From NCBI RefSeq assembly GCF_018403285.1, contig NZ_BOSJ01000013.1, positions 1 through 64,000 on the forward strand: a DNA stretch of 64,000 nucleotides, written 5' to 3'. This DNA is from Paenibacillus sp. J45TS6 (lineage in GTDB: Bacteria; Bacillota; Bacilli; Paenibacillales; Paenibacillaceae). The position numbers and the translations under genes are program-made. The notes under the pieces are model-generated. The model saw only the letters and a program-made list of their open reading frames with translations. It did not search any database and was not told where the DNA came from. Below are positions 10,700 to 18,751 of this stretch, piece by piece. Position 1 is the stretch's first letter. Each line of letters opens with the position of its first letter.

Positions 10700-11130
10700 A
10701 TTCATCTAGCGCTTCTAATGTAGCTTCTTTCAAAGATAAAGCATGCTCTCGTGTAAAGATCTTCGTAATTAGTTTGAATTCAAATTCCTTCCTGAATAGC
10801 TTTTCTTCAGCCTTTCTCATATGCATCTCACTTCTTTTTAATTAGAGTGATTCCTGTATTTCTTAGTAAGGGTTTCCTCCAAGAACTATTTTTAACCCAT
10901 CATACGCCTTTACCTCTTTTTACAGCATGCGATTATTATTCAGTTAAGAGCCGGTTCATTTCTTTCAAGGTTTATGCTGATTTAACATGCTGATTCATCT
11001 TCACCTGAAAATCTTTACTCTCGTGAATAATTTGCTCTAGCTCTTTAGTATAATTCTTCTTCTCTTTTGTGAGTTCTTGAGATCTTTTAATTCGATTTTT
11101 GAACCTGAAACTAACTTTTAAGCTTCCTCT
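10700..11130 (-). pseudogene. Relic copy of the plasmid coiled-coil protein gene
   Basis: On the minus strand this region matches the intact coiled-coil gene at 20874-21743 in order and orientation. Shared blocks include TTCAAATTC-TTCCTG, GGTTCATTTCTT-CAAGG and AACATGCTGATTCAT. Small indels and stops have destroyed the frame and the 5' part is missing. A second broken copy of a plasmid maintenance gene suggests fusion of two related replicons or an old duplication. Confidence 0.75.
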
Positions 11131-11199
11131 TGATCCTTGCAAGAAAGTTAAGATCAGAAAAAATGTTACGTGTTTATTTCATGAAGTACTGAGTACTGA

Positions 11200-11548
11200 G
11201 GGCTGATGCTACCAGCTCTAAAGTGGCTGCGCCGCTTAAGAGCTGGTACGCACCGCTGGCGGGTTACTTCAGTCGATAACGAGAGCGCCTAAGCCGGAAA
11301 ATTCTTCGGCTAAAGCGCTCTAGGTTCCTGTCTGTCGCTTTACACCACGCCACGGAGCCAAAGGCTAATGGCTTTGAGGTTAACTCAGGGAAGGCATGTC
11401 TGCATCATGAATGTTCCGCGCTACTCCACTTATCATCAAGCAGCCACGCAAGGTGAAGCACCATGATCCGCTGCGCTCCTTCATCGTGCAAAAGATAAGA
11501 GATATAGAGAAGGAAAAGGCGAGAACCGGCAGTTGCCGGTTCTTTTTT
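11200..11548 (+). ncRNA. Candidate structured RNA ending in a terminator
   Basis: A GC-rich stretch unlike its AT-rich surroundings. It folds into successive hairpins: TACCAGCTCT pairs with AGAGCTGGTA (11209-11250 region), then GAGCGC with GCGCTC around AGCCG/CGGCT (11283-11320). It ends at a clean terminator, GAACCGGCA/TGCCGGTTC plus TTTTTT, at 11522-11548. The first hairpins recur at 26239-26325 with compensatory changes (A-T to G-C in the main stem), which favours an RNA structure over chance. An open frame at 11411-11656 runs through the terminator and is probably not translated. I cannot match it to a named RNA class. Confidence 0.5.
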
Positions 11549-11559
11549 AATCTAGCGTT

Positions 11560-11840
11560 TTACGCCTTTTGCCTTCCGCATGGTAACAAGGGCAAAGCGA
11601 CTAACCTTCCAGGAGGCCGAGCCTCTGGCTTCACCTCTCCACCTCCTGAAAGCTAAGTCGCTAAGCGGCATGTTCAAGGGGCCGAAAAGTTTTTTCTTCT
11701 TCTAGCAAAGAAAATGCGCTGAAAAAATTTTTCGGCTGAAACCCTTGATCATACCGCTATGCCCTTGTTTCCAAGCTACGCGTCAAAAGGCGAAAAAACG
11801 CCCTTTCGGGACCTGATCCCATGCGGCAGGCAAAAATGTG
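11560..11840 (+). ncRNA. Large nested fold, candidate ornate RNA or leader
   Basis: Nested inverted repeats cover the whole stretch. GCCTTCCGCATGG (11570-11582) pairs with CCATGCGGCAGGC (11819-11831); AACAAGGGCA pairs with TGCCCTTGTT (around 11761); AGCGACT pairs with AGTCGCT; AGGAGG pairs with CCTCCT; and AGCGG-CATG-TCAAGGG with CCGAAAAGTTTT pairs with its counterpart at 11717-11760. This multibranched layout resembles large structured bacterial RNAs such as OLE, ROOL or GOLLD in kind only; no class is identified. It sits just before the zinc-finger-like gene at 11875 and could be its leader. Confidence 0.45.
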
Positions 11841-11874
11841 AGTGCTACGTAGCACAAGAAAAGGAGAGGTGAAA

Positions 11875-12327
11875 ATGATATTTAATAAAGACTTCATGAA
11901 ATTTTCTAGTTTGTATCAAACAGTTGAACGCACCTGTGAATGTAATCCAGCAGAAGACTGTCCGATCTGTGAGGGAGAGGGAAAGGTTACAGTCCTGGAT
12001 GAAAGAGAAGAGTCTCAGTACTGGCACAGGATGGAAGAGGAATTGGTATACCGATTAGAGGCTGACTTTTATGAATCCAATTTCGTAACGGACATTTACC
12101 GAAAAGAAGACAAGCTATGTATTACTTATGTAGGCGGAGAATTTCATCCATCCCAAACGTTCTGGTTTGATATTAAGTTTTTAAATAAACTAGCACGCCA
12201 TAGTGAAAGTCAAGTACATCTATGGACGGTTACGATTGGTGAAATACATGCTTTGTCTTCTGATGTGTATAACGAGGTCATCGTTCCTTTTTTTAAAGAT
12301 GAGCTAGCAGGAATAGGGCATTTGTAG
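11875..12327 (+). CDS. Hypothetical protein with Cys4 zinc-knuckle
   Basis: A 150-residue protein. The ATG at 11875 is preferred over an upstream in-frame ATG because AAGGAGAGGTG lies directly before it. Residues about 20-35 read CECNPAEDCPICEGEG, a CxC...CxxC arrangement with a DnaJ-type CxGxG end that probably binds zinc. The remainder is a mixed alpha/beta domain with no recognised family. A palindrome GTGCTACGTAGCAC lies at 11841-11854, between the folded region and the ribosome site, and could be an operator. The gene is probably plasmid-associated. Confidence 0.7.
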   Translation: MIFNKDFMKFSSLYQTVERTCECNPAEDCPICEGEGKVTVLDEREESQYWHRMEEELVYRLEADFYESNFVTDIYRKEDKLCITYVGGEFHPSQTFWFDIKFLNKLARHSESQVHLWTVTIGEIHALSSDVYNEVIVPFFKDELAGIGHL

Positions 12328-12498
12328 AATTTTTATATTTCACGATGGATGAGCTGAACGAACCCGCTTGGAAGATGCTATCTATTGTTAGGCGTAAGGC
12401 GCTGTGATTTTTCTTCTCATAACGAGCCGCAGGTAAAAACTTTGACTTTAGTGCATTTAAATAGACTATCCAACTAAATGAAGAGAGGGAGATTAGAG

Positions 12499-12726
12499 AT
12501 GAAGGAAAGACAAAAAGGTTATGCACGAAAAGCGCTGGATAAAAAGTTTGTTCGATTAGTGCCAGATGAAGAAGAACAGCTAGATATCGGGTTTGCAGAC
12601 GATATTGAAAGAGAAGATAGTTACAGCTGGGTATATGAGTATAAAGGCAAGTGGGTGATGCTCACTTACCATTTAGATACAAAGGAAGTTATGGTGTCGG
12701 TAGCAAAAACTCGTCAGGCATTCTGA
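12499..12726 (+). CDS. Hypothetical small acidic protein (75 aa)
   Basis: The ATG at 12499 follows an AGAGGGAGATTAGAG ribosome region; an upstream ATG at 12478 overlaps that site and is less likely. The sequence is charged at the N-terminus with a beta-rich C-terminal half (YSWVYEYKGKWVMLTYHLD). No family recognised. It follows the zinc-knuckle gene by about 170 bp in the same direction and may share its transcript, ending at the terminator at 12953. Confidence 0.6.
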   Translation: MKERQKGYARKALDKKFVRLVPDEEEQLDIGFADDIEREDSYSWVYEYKGKWVMLTYHLDTKEVMVSVAKTRQAF

Positions 12727-12952
12727 TGAGTTTTACGCTAAAAAGATACCCCGCCTCTCCTGTAGAGTTTTCAATATTGATTAGAATTTTAATTGGCTTT
12801 AGGAAGGCTCTTTTTAGCCCTTAACTCTTGACTATCGCTACTTGTAGTTCTAAAATGAAGTTAAGTTAGTCATTACTAGCCGAGTAGTAGTCATTGTAAA
12901 CTTAAAGGTAATACCGGGAATTCCCGTTATCTTCATATTTTTTCCAAGGCGA

Positions 12953-12987
12953 AAAGAACCCTAACGGCCAAAGTAAGGGTTCTTTTT
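12953..12987 (+). terminator. Terminator with AACGGCCAAAGTA loop
   Basis: AGAACCCT pairs with AGGGTTCT, followed by TTTTTG. The loop sequence is nearly the same as the loop of a second hairpin at 13093-13128, which is unusual for simple terminators. It probably ends the 11875-12726 transcript. Confidence 0.75.
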
Positions 12988-13030
12988 GTTTTGTATGAAT
13001 TATTCAGGTTAAGTGTAGAATAAGAATATA

Positions 13031-13050
13031 AAAAAGCCCCGGCAGGGGCA
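13031..13050 (-). terminator. Terminator of the small membrane gene
   Basis: Read on the minus strand, GCCCC-TGCC-GGGGC is followed by TTTTT. It lies about 115 bp after the stop of the minus-strand gene at 13166-13333. Confidence 0.7.
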
Positions 13051-13092
13051 TTCCTAGCTTACAGTGCAGCGGTCATATTTATGGCGGTCTTT

Positions 13093-13128
13093 TATACCTA
13101 GCTTAACGGCCAAGTAAAGCTAGGTATA
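13093..13128. repeat. Hairpin sharing its loop with the 12953 terminator
   Basis: A perfect 12-bp stem TATACCTAGCTT/AAGCTAGGTATA encloses AACGGCCAAGTA. Only the loop is shared with the hairpin at 12955-12982; the stems differ. There is no T-run on either side, so it is not an obvious terminator. A loop-recognising protein or RNA is possible but not shown. Confidence 0.45.
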
Positions 13129-13165
13129 CGGCCGGACTTGCCTTTTCTGCCGAGTCTTTCTTATC

Positions 13166-13333
13166 TTACAGTGGGAATCCTAGTAGCAATGCAAACAACC
13201 GGATACCCCAGTAAAGTCCATAAAACACTGGTCCAAGTATAGCCACCCATTTGATGATCTGCTTTCCAACAGTTCGAATGGGGGCTATTTTGGTTTGTAT
13301 CCAATTTTCTGCTTTGTTCGTTATCTTCTTCAT
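13166..13333 (-). CDS. Small single-span membrane protein (55 aa)
   Basis: A 55-codon frame with ATG at 13333 and AAGGGA just upstream. The N-terminal 20 residues are basic and amphipathic (MKKITNKAENWIQTKI). Residues about 28-54 are a strongly hydrophobic segment ending at GFPL. A terminator follows at 13031-13050, so the gene has a complete expression unit. Size and layout resemble small membrane-acting peptides, including type I toxins, but nothing proves that role. Confidence 0.6.
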   Translation of the reverse strand: MKKITNKAENWIQTKIAPIRTVGKQIIKWVAILGPVFYGLYWGIRLFALLLGFPL

Positions 13334-13822
13334 ATTTTTCCCTTGAAGCTTACGCTGTAAGCCCTACCGCCAGTTATGATTATACTAGATACCAAGTATT
13401 TTCAGTAGTGTTATATAATAAATCTTATTTCTTCACAGGCATATAACGAATATGTTTACATACGTAAAATAAGCTACCATAAGTTCTTCTTAGATTATGC
13501 TGTAGGATTAATGTAGAAGAGGGTTTGTTCTTGCAAGTCTTACTATGGTGTAAGACGAACCAAACGTTTATTTAACTTTCTCTTGTAGGAATACTGCTAA
13601 CGATCTTTTATCCATAATCCCCCAAGACTAAAAGTTGCTTTTGCAGATATGCTATCTTCATTTGAACGATACTTACTTCTACGGTAATTGGACTTTTTTT
13701 ATTAAGACAAGAAATGAGTGGAGGTAGATCGGATCGACACTTTCATTTGGTCCTAGGTAACTCAATTTCAATTGCTAATACAGAATCTATAATATGATAC
13801 AATTAGAGCAAATCCAGTACGA
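13334..13822. other. Intergenic with promoter-like AT-rich DNA
   Basis: No open frame with a ribosome site on either strand. A short GCTTACGCTGTAAGC hairpin at 13347-13361 overlaps the leader of the small membrane gene. Confidence 0.4.
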
Positions 13823-13837
13823 TTGGAGGAATCCAAT

Positions 13838-14080
13838 ATGAAGTGGGAAGAAGTCAGAAAAATCTACCCGAATCAATTTGTGAAATTTGAAATTTTGCAT
13901 TCGGAAGAAAAAAATAATGAAGAAATCATTGACGATGTAGCCGTTATAGGACCAATTACAGAAGAGAATGCTACGAAGGAATTGTTAAACAGTAAGAATA
14001 ACACATTAATTTACCATACTTCAAAGGATCAAGTAGTAGTGAAGATACGTAGAGCAGTAGGTTTAAGGAGAACCATCTAA
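13838..14080 (+). CDS. Partner protein of the retropepsin-like protease
   Basis: An 80-residue protein whose ATG at 13838 follows TTGGAGGA; an upstream in-frame TTG lies inside that ribosome site and is not used. The fold looks alpha/beta with the motif MKWEEVRKIYPNQFVKFE. Its stop overlaps the start of the protease gene by one base (TAATG), indicating translational coupling. I know pairs of such a small protein with a retropepsin-like protein in Bacilli; a shared role is inferred and the function is unknown. Confidence 0.7.
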   Translation: MKWEEVRKIYPNQFVKFEILHSEEKNNEEIIDDVAVIGPITEENATKELLNSKNNTLIYHTSKDQVVVKIRRAVGLRRTI

Positions 14081-14460
14081 TGAAAATTGAGTATAGAGAT
14101 GGCTTATTATTTACTTCAATTAAGATAAGATACAAAGGTAGAGAGAAACAGATTCATAATGTGGTTATTGATACAGGAGCAAGCCATACATTAATTTCTC
14201 AGGACGAAGTCGATGATATTGGAATTAGAGTGTCCATGGAAGACGAGATTATCACTAGTTATGGAATTGGTGGTAAAGAACATGCATTTGTTAAGAAAGT
14301 GGAATCAATTGAATTAGGGGAGTACAAACTTGAAGATCATTTTATAGACTTCACATCGTTTCCGTATGATAATATTAATGGTTTATTGGGATTAGATGTT
14401 TTATTAACAGGGAAATTTAGCATTGATTTGAATCTATTAGAATTACGGAGTCTGCAATAA
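14080..14460 (+). CDS. Retropepsin-like aspartic protease domain protein
   Basis: A 126-residue single-domain protein with the clan AA aspartic-protease signature: NVVIDTGASHTLI at residues 27-39 with catalytic Asp31, then the family's glycine-rich flap-like YGIGGKEHAF and the second hydrophobic-Gly motif INGLLGLDVLL. Such proteins are active as dimers in retropepsins; bacterial members are soluble and mostly uncharacterised. It is coupled to the upstream gene by a TAATG overlap and ends in a terminator. Substrate unknown. Confidence 0.8.
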   Translation: MKIEYRDGLLFTSIKIRYKGREKQIHNVVIDTGASHTLISQDEVDDIGIRVSMEDEIITSYGIGGKEHAFVKKVESIELGEYKLEDHFIDFTSFPYDNINGLLGLDVLLTGKFSIDLNLLELRSLQ

Positions 14461-14478
14461 GATTGCGGACTTTTTTTG
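14449..14478 (+). terminator. Terminator of the protease operon
   Basis: AGTCTGCAAT pairs with ATTGCGGACT (one T-G pair), followed by TTTTTTTG. The stem overlaps the last codons of the protease gene. Confidence 0.8.
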
Positions 14479-14499
14479 TGATATTTTGCTGAGATCTAA

Positions 14500-14772
14500 A
14501 GATTATACATATCTCAGAGCAAGGCTTGTGTTGCTACATGTATCGAGCGAAAAACAAGACTGTACACCGCTATTAAAATGCTAGACCGTACTTCATTATC
14601 CATGGTAATGGCTGTAGGTGTAGCACAGTACCCTTTTCAAACGGCTACCGTTCACCGCGGTAAAGAGTTTGCATGCTTTCGTGAACTGGAAGAATCACAT
14701 GGTATGAAGGTGTATTTGCAGATCTGTATTCTTCATGGCAGCGCGGCTCCCATTTCAAGTTGGTCACGCTGA
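14500..14772 (+). pseudogene. IS30-family transposase fragment
   Basis: The frame reads TVHRGKEFACFRELEESHGM, matching the IS30 catalytic-core pattern in which DNGKEF contains the second catalytic Asp; here that Asp is replaced by His-Arg. Sequence after VYL has lost the ADPYSSWQRG pattern and no terminal repeats are visible. It is an inactive internal fragment. Confidence 0.65.
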
Positions 14773-14837
14773 ATGGAAGATTGTTTCGTTAGCATGTCAC
14801 CTCAATGAAAGTAGTTACTGCTGTTGTAAAATAAAAA

Positions 14838-14880
14838 AGACTGCAGACAAACTAGTTTAAGCTAGTTTGCCTGCAGTCTG
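14838..14880. terminator. Long bidirectional hairpin after the Z1 gene
   Basis: AGACTGCAG-CAAACTAG pairs with CTAGTTTG-CTGCAGTCT around TTTAAG, with an A-run on the left that gives a T-run on the minus strand. It lies 100 bp beyond the stop of the minus-strand restriction operon and most likely terminates it. A second small hairpin, AACCTGCTC/GAGCGGGTT, follows at 14881-14902. Confidence 0.7.
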
Positions 14881-14979
14881 AACCCGCTCCTTGAGCAGGT
14901 TTTACATTTGTAAGGACAAGATTTTAGACGGAAAGTTGACAAAGTCTTGCATAGATAAAAAATTCTAAGGTTTTTAGAC

Positions 14980-16842
14980 TTAGTTGCTACATTGATCATC
15001 GTCGTTTACATCATAGTAAACAACATTACTAGGGAGCTTGATATTGGGAACCCACAATTTTCGTCCCCCCCAGCCTTTCTCACCTGTCATTTGATAAACT
15101 GTCAATACTACTTTATCTTGTATTGATGCACCTAGTTGCCAATCGTTTGAAGACAGCATTGCACCAGTACCTTTAGCAACATTCCTATTTCTTCGAACCA
15201 AGAGAATACCCTGTGCAGTAGGATGGTCAGCTAACATAGAGTTGATAATGCTCACAAAAGCTTTAATTCGAAAATCTGATTCGGAAGTAATGTGTCTAAA
15301 AATTTCTATTATTAACCGCAAACTAACTTGATAATAGTCCTCTGAATCATCAAACTGACAAAGAAGTTGATCGAGCTCTTCTATAGTATCGTTTTCTGGA
15401 GAGAATGGATAATAGTTAGTCCCTCCTGAGATAATTCCCACCTTTTTATTGTCCAATACATTCTTTCTTGTAGGATTTACACCTTCAGGGTAATAAATCT
15501 TAATATCCTTCAAGCCACGTTCTACCTGAGAGATAATAGAGTTATTCGTAGAGTTAATATCAGAAAACAATTTATATAGTCTCTCGCCAATAAAAACCCT
15601 CATTAAGCCTTCGTCTCGATCATATCCAAACATCCGACTATGTTGCCACATAGTATCAGCCTGAGGTTTTTTTGCAGTTCGAGTATAGTAAATTGTTTGC
15701 AGACCAGGGAAAGTAACTCCTCTTCCTAGTGTATTTCCACCTATTACAATGTTTGATCCCATCTCATACTGATCACTGGTAACAGATGAAGAGCCATTCA
15801 TCACAAGCACCTTTATTTGATTATTCAGCAATAGATCTTTAATTTTCTTGTGTACTTCTTCGAAAGTCTTACGTTCGTATTTCTTAGGGTATGCGCGATC
15901 AAACTCGTTTCTTAACTCTAACATAAAAGTAGGATCATCAATATTATTGGTACAATACTGTAATTCCTTATGCACATCATTTTGGAATTGAGTATGAACT
16001 GCTTGGCGAACACTGGGATGAATTAAGAAATTACATACCTTACCGCTGGATATCAGTATTTGAGCCGAGGCAACAAGATGAGAAATAATAGCTGATTTTA
16101 AAGGGTTTTCATTCGTGTCAGTAAATACTACTGATTTCGCTTCTCCCTCTTTTGGGAAGAAAAAATCACCCCCAAGGTAGCCACTACCTGGACGGAAATA
16201 GTATGTAAAATAGGGATGCCAGCCTGAAACCATGGATTGCAAAAGTATAGCTTGTGGTGTCCCCGTAACCTGAAGATAAATGCTACATGCCGACTTTGTT
16301 TTTATTTCATCTAAATACCTATTGATTGAGGATTTTCGATTTTTGTTGACAAGAGTATTTAAAGAGGCTGCATCCGCTTCATCATCGATGATAAACAGAG
16401 GATTTCCTCTCATAAAGCCTGTTGAAGCTAAAATATTCGACCATTGCTTCAGTGTGTTAACATTTTTCTTTAAAACAATAACTGTTGGTTCCATCAAACA
16501 ATTTTTTGTGAATATCTCTGAATCGTATTCGTCACAAATGCAGAATCCTTTTAAATCAGCTCTAACTCTATCGATAGTTTGTTGCTGAAGAACAACATTG
16601 TCAGTTGTTAGTATAATAAATACAGGAAATCCCAAGTCTGAAGCTGCAGAAATAATTCCAAACATTTGGCCTGTTTTTCCAGATTGCACATTTCCGAAAA
16701 GTAAACCTACCTCATGGTCGCAAAATGAGAATTTTTCTAAGTATTGGGGTGCAACGTCCCCTACAGTTTTTTTTATAGAATCTGCGAGCTGATGATTACC
16801 TCTATCTATAATGGTTTGGAGATATGATTCTAAGTATTTCAC
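14980..16842 (-). CDS. Z1-domain ATPase of a restriction system
   Basis: A 620-residue SF2-like ATPase of the Z1 family. The GTG at 16842 has GGAGGT upstream and overlaps the stop of the nuclease gene (GTGA), so the two are translationally coupled; the longer in-frame ATG would start within the nuclease gene. Walker A is GNVQSGKT (residues 50-57), the DEAD-type box is IIDDEAD (151-157), and the Z1 signature GGNTLGRGVTFPGL lies in the C-terminal half. Z1 proteins accompany restriction endonucleases and C5 methyltransferases and are thought to drive DNA translocation or remodelling; this role is inferred from family context. Confidence 0.85.
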   Translation of the reverse strand: MKYLESYLQTIIDRGNHQLADSIKKTVGDVAPQYLEKFSFCDHEVGLLFGNVQSGKTGQMFGIISAASDLGFPVFIILTTDNVVLQQQTIDRVRADLKGFCICDEYDSEIFTKNCLMEPTVIVLKKNVNTLKQWSNILASTGFMRGNPLFIIDDEADAASLNTLVNKNRKSSINRYLDEIKTKSACSIYLQVTGTPQAILLQSMVSGWHPYFTYYFRPGSGYLGGDFFFPKEGEAKSVVFTDTNENPLKSAIISHLVASAQILISSGKVCNFLIHPSVRQAVHTQFQNDVHKELQYCTNNIDDPTFMLELRNEFDRAYPKKYERKTFEEVHKKIKDLLLNNQIKVLVMNGSSSVTSDQYEMGSNIVIGGNTLGRGVTFPGLQTIYYTRTAKKPQADTMWQHSRMFGYDRDEGLMRVFIGERLYKLFSDINSTNNSIISQVERGLKDIKIYYPEGVNPTRKNVLDNKKVGIISGGTNYYPFSPENDTIEELDQLLCQFDDSEDYYQVSLRLIIEIFRHITSESDFRIKAFVSIINSMLADHPTAQGILLVRRNRNVAKGTGAMLSSNDWQLGASIQDKVVLTVYQMTGEKGWGGRKLWVPNIKLPSNVVYYDVNDDDQCSN

Positions 16843-17978
16843 AATGCTACCTCCACAACACCTGTGTTTTGGGGCAAAAACGAGAGCATCCAAACATCCA
16901 TTTCTGTACCCTCTTCAGTTGTTGTCCTTAAAGTAGTTTTGGTAAGCGTAATGCTTTTTCTACCGTATTTTTCAAGCATTTCTTCTGTTATCAAACCTTC
17001 AAATGCTGTGTCTGCTTCAACTTGATTTACTGGTTCGACTAACCCTGCTGCCACAAGACGGCCTTTTATCCAACGTCCCATGATTTTCAAATCATCCTTA
17101 GAGTACAGATTCTTATTATTCTGTCCACAGGTCCACGCCTTAAATTTCCACCCATCGTCAGTAACAGCCATAAAAGGTACTTGGTATTCAGGGTATCCTT
17201 GTAATTCTTTGATTTTATTACTTACTACTATTTCTATTTCCCACCATACTCTTTTACGTCCCTTAGCATAACAAACATTTGTATTAGAACCTCGCATTTT
17301 TGGATCTTCGTGGTTAACAGGAACTTTCAAAGGAATTTCAAAAGATATGTCAGTCATTTTGCTTTGATAAGCATTAATCTCATCTGAAGTGATTCTTGTA
17401 ACAAATTCTTGGTCAACCAATGCACTATTAACTTCTCGAATAATCGGGATGTTTACCTCCTGAATGTTAGCAGAGCAATTTGGCTGTTTTAATTTGTTAA
17501 TAATATTTGATATTTCTTCTATTTCTTGTGGAATCTCAGTAACAGTTGATACCTCATACTGTCGTCGATTAGATGCCTCAAGTTTTATGGCGCCTAAGTT
17601 ATGTGAACCGACAATTCCTGCTATTGGTTTCCCTTCTTTGTAGAATGTATAAAGCTTTCCATGATACTTGAATGTTTTAACAATTCGCACTTCACCATCA
17701 ATACCTGACTTCCGCCATGCTTCATTAAGTGATACAGCTGCATGATATGTACCCTCTGGCATACCTTCTAAAAAATACATTCCTATATTTAAACACACCT
17801 TGTTAATACGATTTTCTTCAACAATCTTTCTCAATTCTTTAAGAGATGCCTTCGAAACATATCCAACTGCAATTTCTAAATAATCACAATTTGAAGCTGC
17901 TTCATTGAAATATTTTATGAATGCTTTCTGAGAATCTTCTATACGGAGCGGTAATATATCTGAACATAGTAATCTCAT
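16839..17978 (-). CDS. PLD-family restriction endonuclease, NgoFVII type
   Basis: A 379-residue nuclease. The ATG at 17978 is preferred because GGGGGAAAC precedes it at normal spacing. Residues about 105-130 hold the phospholipase-D half-motif: H106 and K108 in KYHGKLYTF, then S125 and N127 in GSHNLG. One HKD motif per chain implies a dimeric active site, as in BfiI and NgoFVII. The C-terminal half (KGRKRVWWEIEI onward) is probably the DNA-recognition part. It is co-transcribed with the Z1 gene and divergent from the methyltransferase. Target site unknown; NgoFVII itself cuts GCSGC. Confidence 0.85.
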   Translation of the reverse strand: MRLLCSDILPLRIEDSQKAFIKYFNEAASNCDYLEIAVGYVSKASLKELRKIVEENRINKVCLNIGMYFLEGMPEGTYHAAVSLNEAWRKSGIDGEVRIVKTFKYHGKLYTFYKEGKPIAGIVGSHNLGAIKLEASNRRQYEVSTVTEIPQEIEEISNIINKLKQPNCSANIQEVNIPIIREVNSALVDQEFVTRITSDEINAYQSKMTDISFEIPLKVPVNHEDPKMRGSNTNVCYAKGRKRVWWEIEIVVSNKIKELQGYPEYQVPFMAVTDDGWKFKAWTCGQNNKNLYSKDDLKIMGRWIKGRLVAAGLVEPVNQVEADTAFEGLITEEMLEKYGRKSITLTKTTLRTTTEEGTEMDVWMLSFLPQNTGVVEVAL

Positions 17979-17999
17979 GTTTATTGTTTCCCCCATTGA

Positions 18000-18272
18000 T
18001 ATTGGTTATTATAAGCCGATCTTTTTAACCAATCTATTAAACTTCTCTATAGATTACTAAGTGCTTTCTGAAAGATCTGATTCTTATATCCTAATTTCAG
18101 TTCAAAATATTATAAAATTATACTATATAAGACCCATGTTGACTACGAATCGGATATTAAAGAGTCTGTTTCATTCTTAACTATTAATTAAGACTGAAAT
18201 AAATTTGAAGGGTTTTATAGAAAATTGTAGGATTATAATATAGTTTAATCACAATAGATGGGGGTTCATTAA
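18000..18272. other. Divergent regulatory region of the R-M locus
   Basis: AT-rich DNA with no open frame, lying between the minus-strand nuclease and the plus-strand genes. Promoters for both directions are expected here, but I cannot place boxes with confidence. Confidence 0.4.
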
Positions 18273-18582
18273 ATGGACTTTGAGAATATGTCTTCTACAG
18301 AAAAAATGTTTTTAGTTAATCTATATTTCGCTAAAAAAAATCAAGTGATCCAGAATATAGTAAGAGGAAAGCTTTATACGATGAATTATCAAAACGATAT
18401 GGTAAAAAGTTTGTTACTTTAAAGATTATGAATCAATATACTTAAATGAGAATAAAGTACTCAAGGGTTTGCTAGTTGGATGGTCTGGCATCGAAAAGCA
18501 AAGTGCATTCAAAGAACAAGAGATATATATGAGCGGTTGGTTAGGACTGGAGCAAAGTATAAAGGACTTAATGGGTATATAA
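18273..18582 (+). pseudogene. Frameshifted small gene inside the R-M locus
   Basis: ATG at 18273 with GATGGGGG upstream begins MDFENMSSTEKMFLVNLYF. The frame breaks at an A8 run (18331-18338), continues in another frame as SSDPEYSKRKALYDELSKRY, and breaks again near 18415 to continue DYESIYLNENKVLKGLLVGW to a stop near 18582. Merged, it would be a charged protein of about 100 residues of unknown family. The position between nuclease and methyltransferase suggests a control or accessory protein. Confidence 0.5.
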
Positions 18583-18751
18583 GAGATATAGTCTGCAGCT
18601 TACCAAATATAAATGTTATTAAATCATGAATCCGCGAAACTGTATGCTTATATTTACATATTATTATCCATATATAGTTTAAAATGTAACCGGTAATAGC
18701 GAACAAAAGTGTGTTATAATACGAACATCTAGGTTGGCAGGAGGGATAATT

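Noticed and set aside
11411-11656. 81-codon frame within the structured region
   Set aside because: It runs through a perfect terminator hairpin at 11522-11548 and has no ribosome site; the folded-RNA reading explains the sequence better. A short basic peptide cannot be fully excluded.
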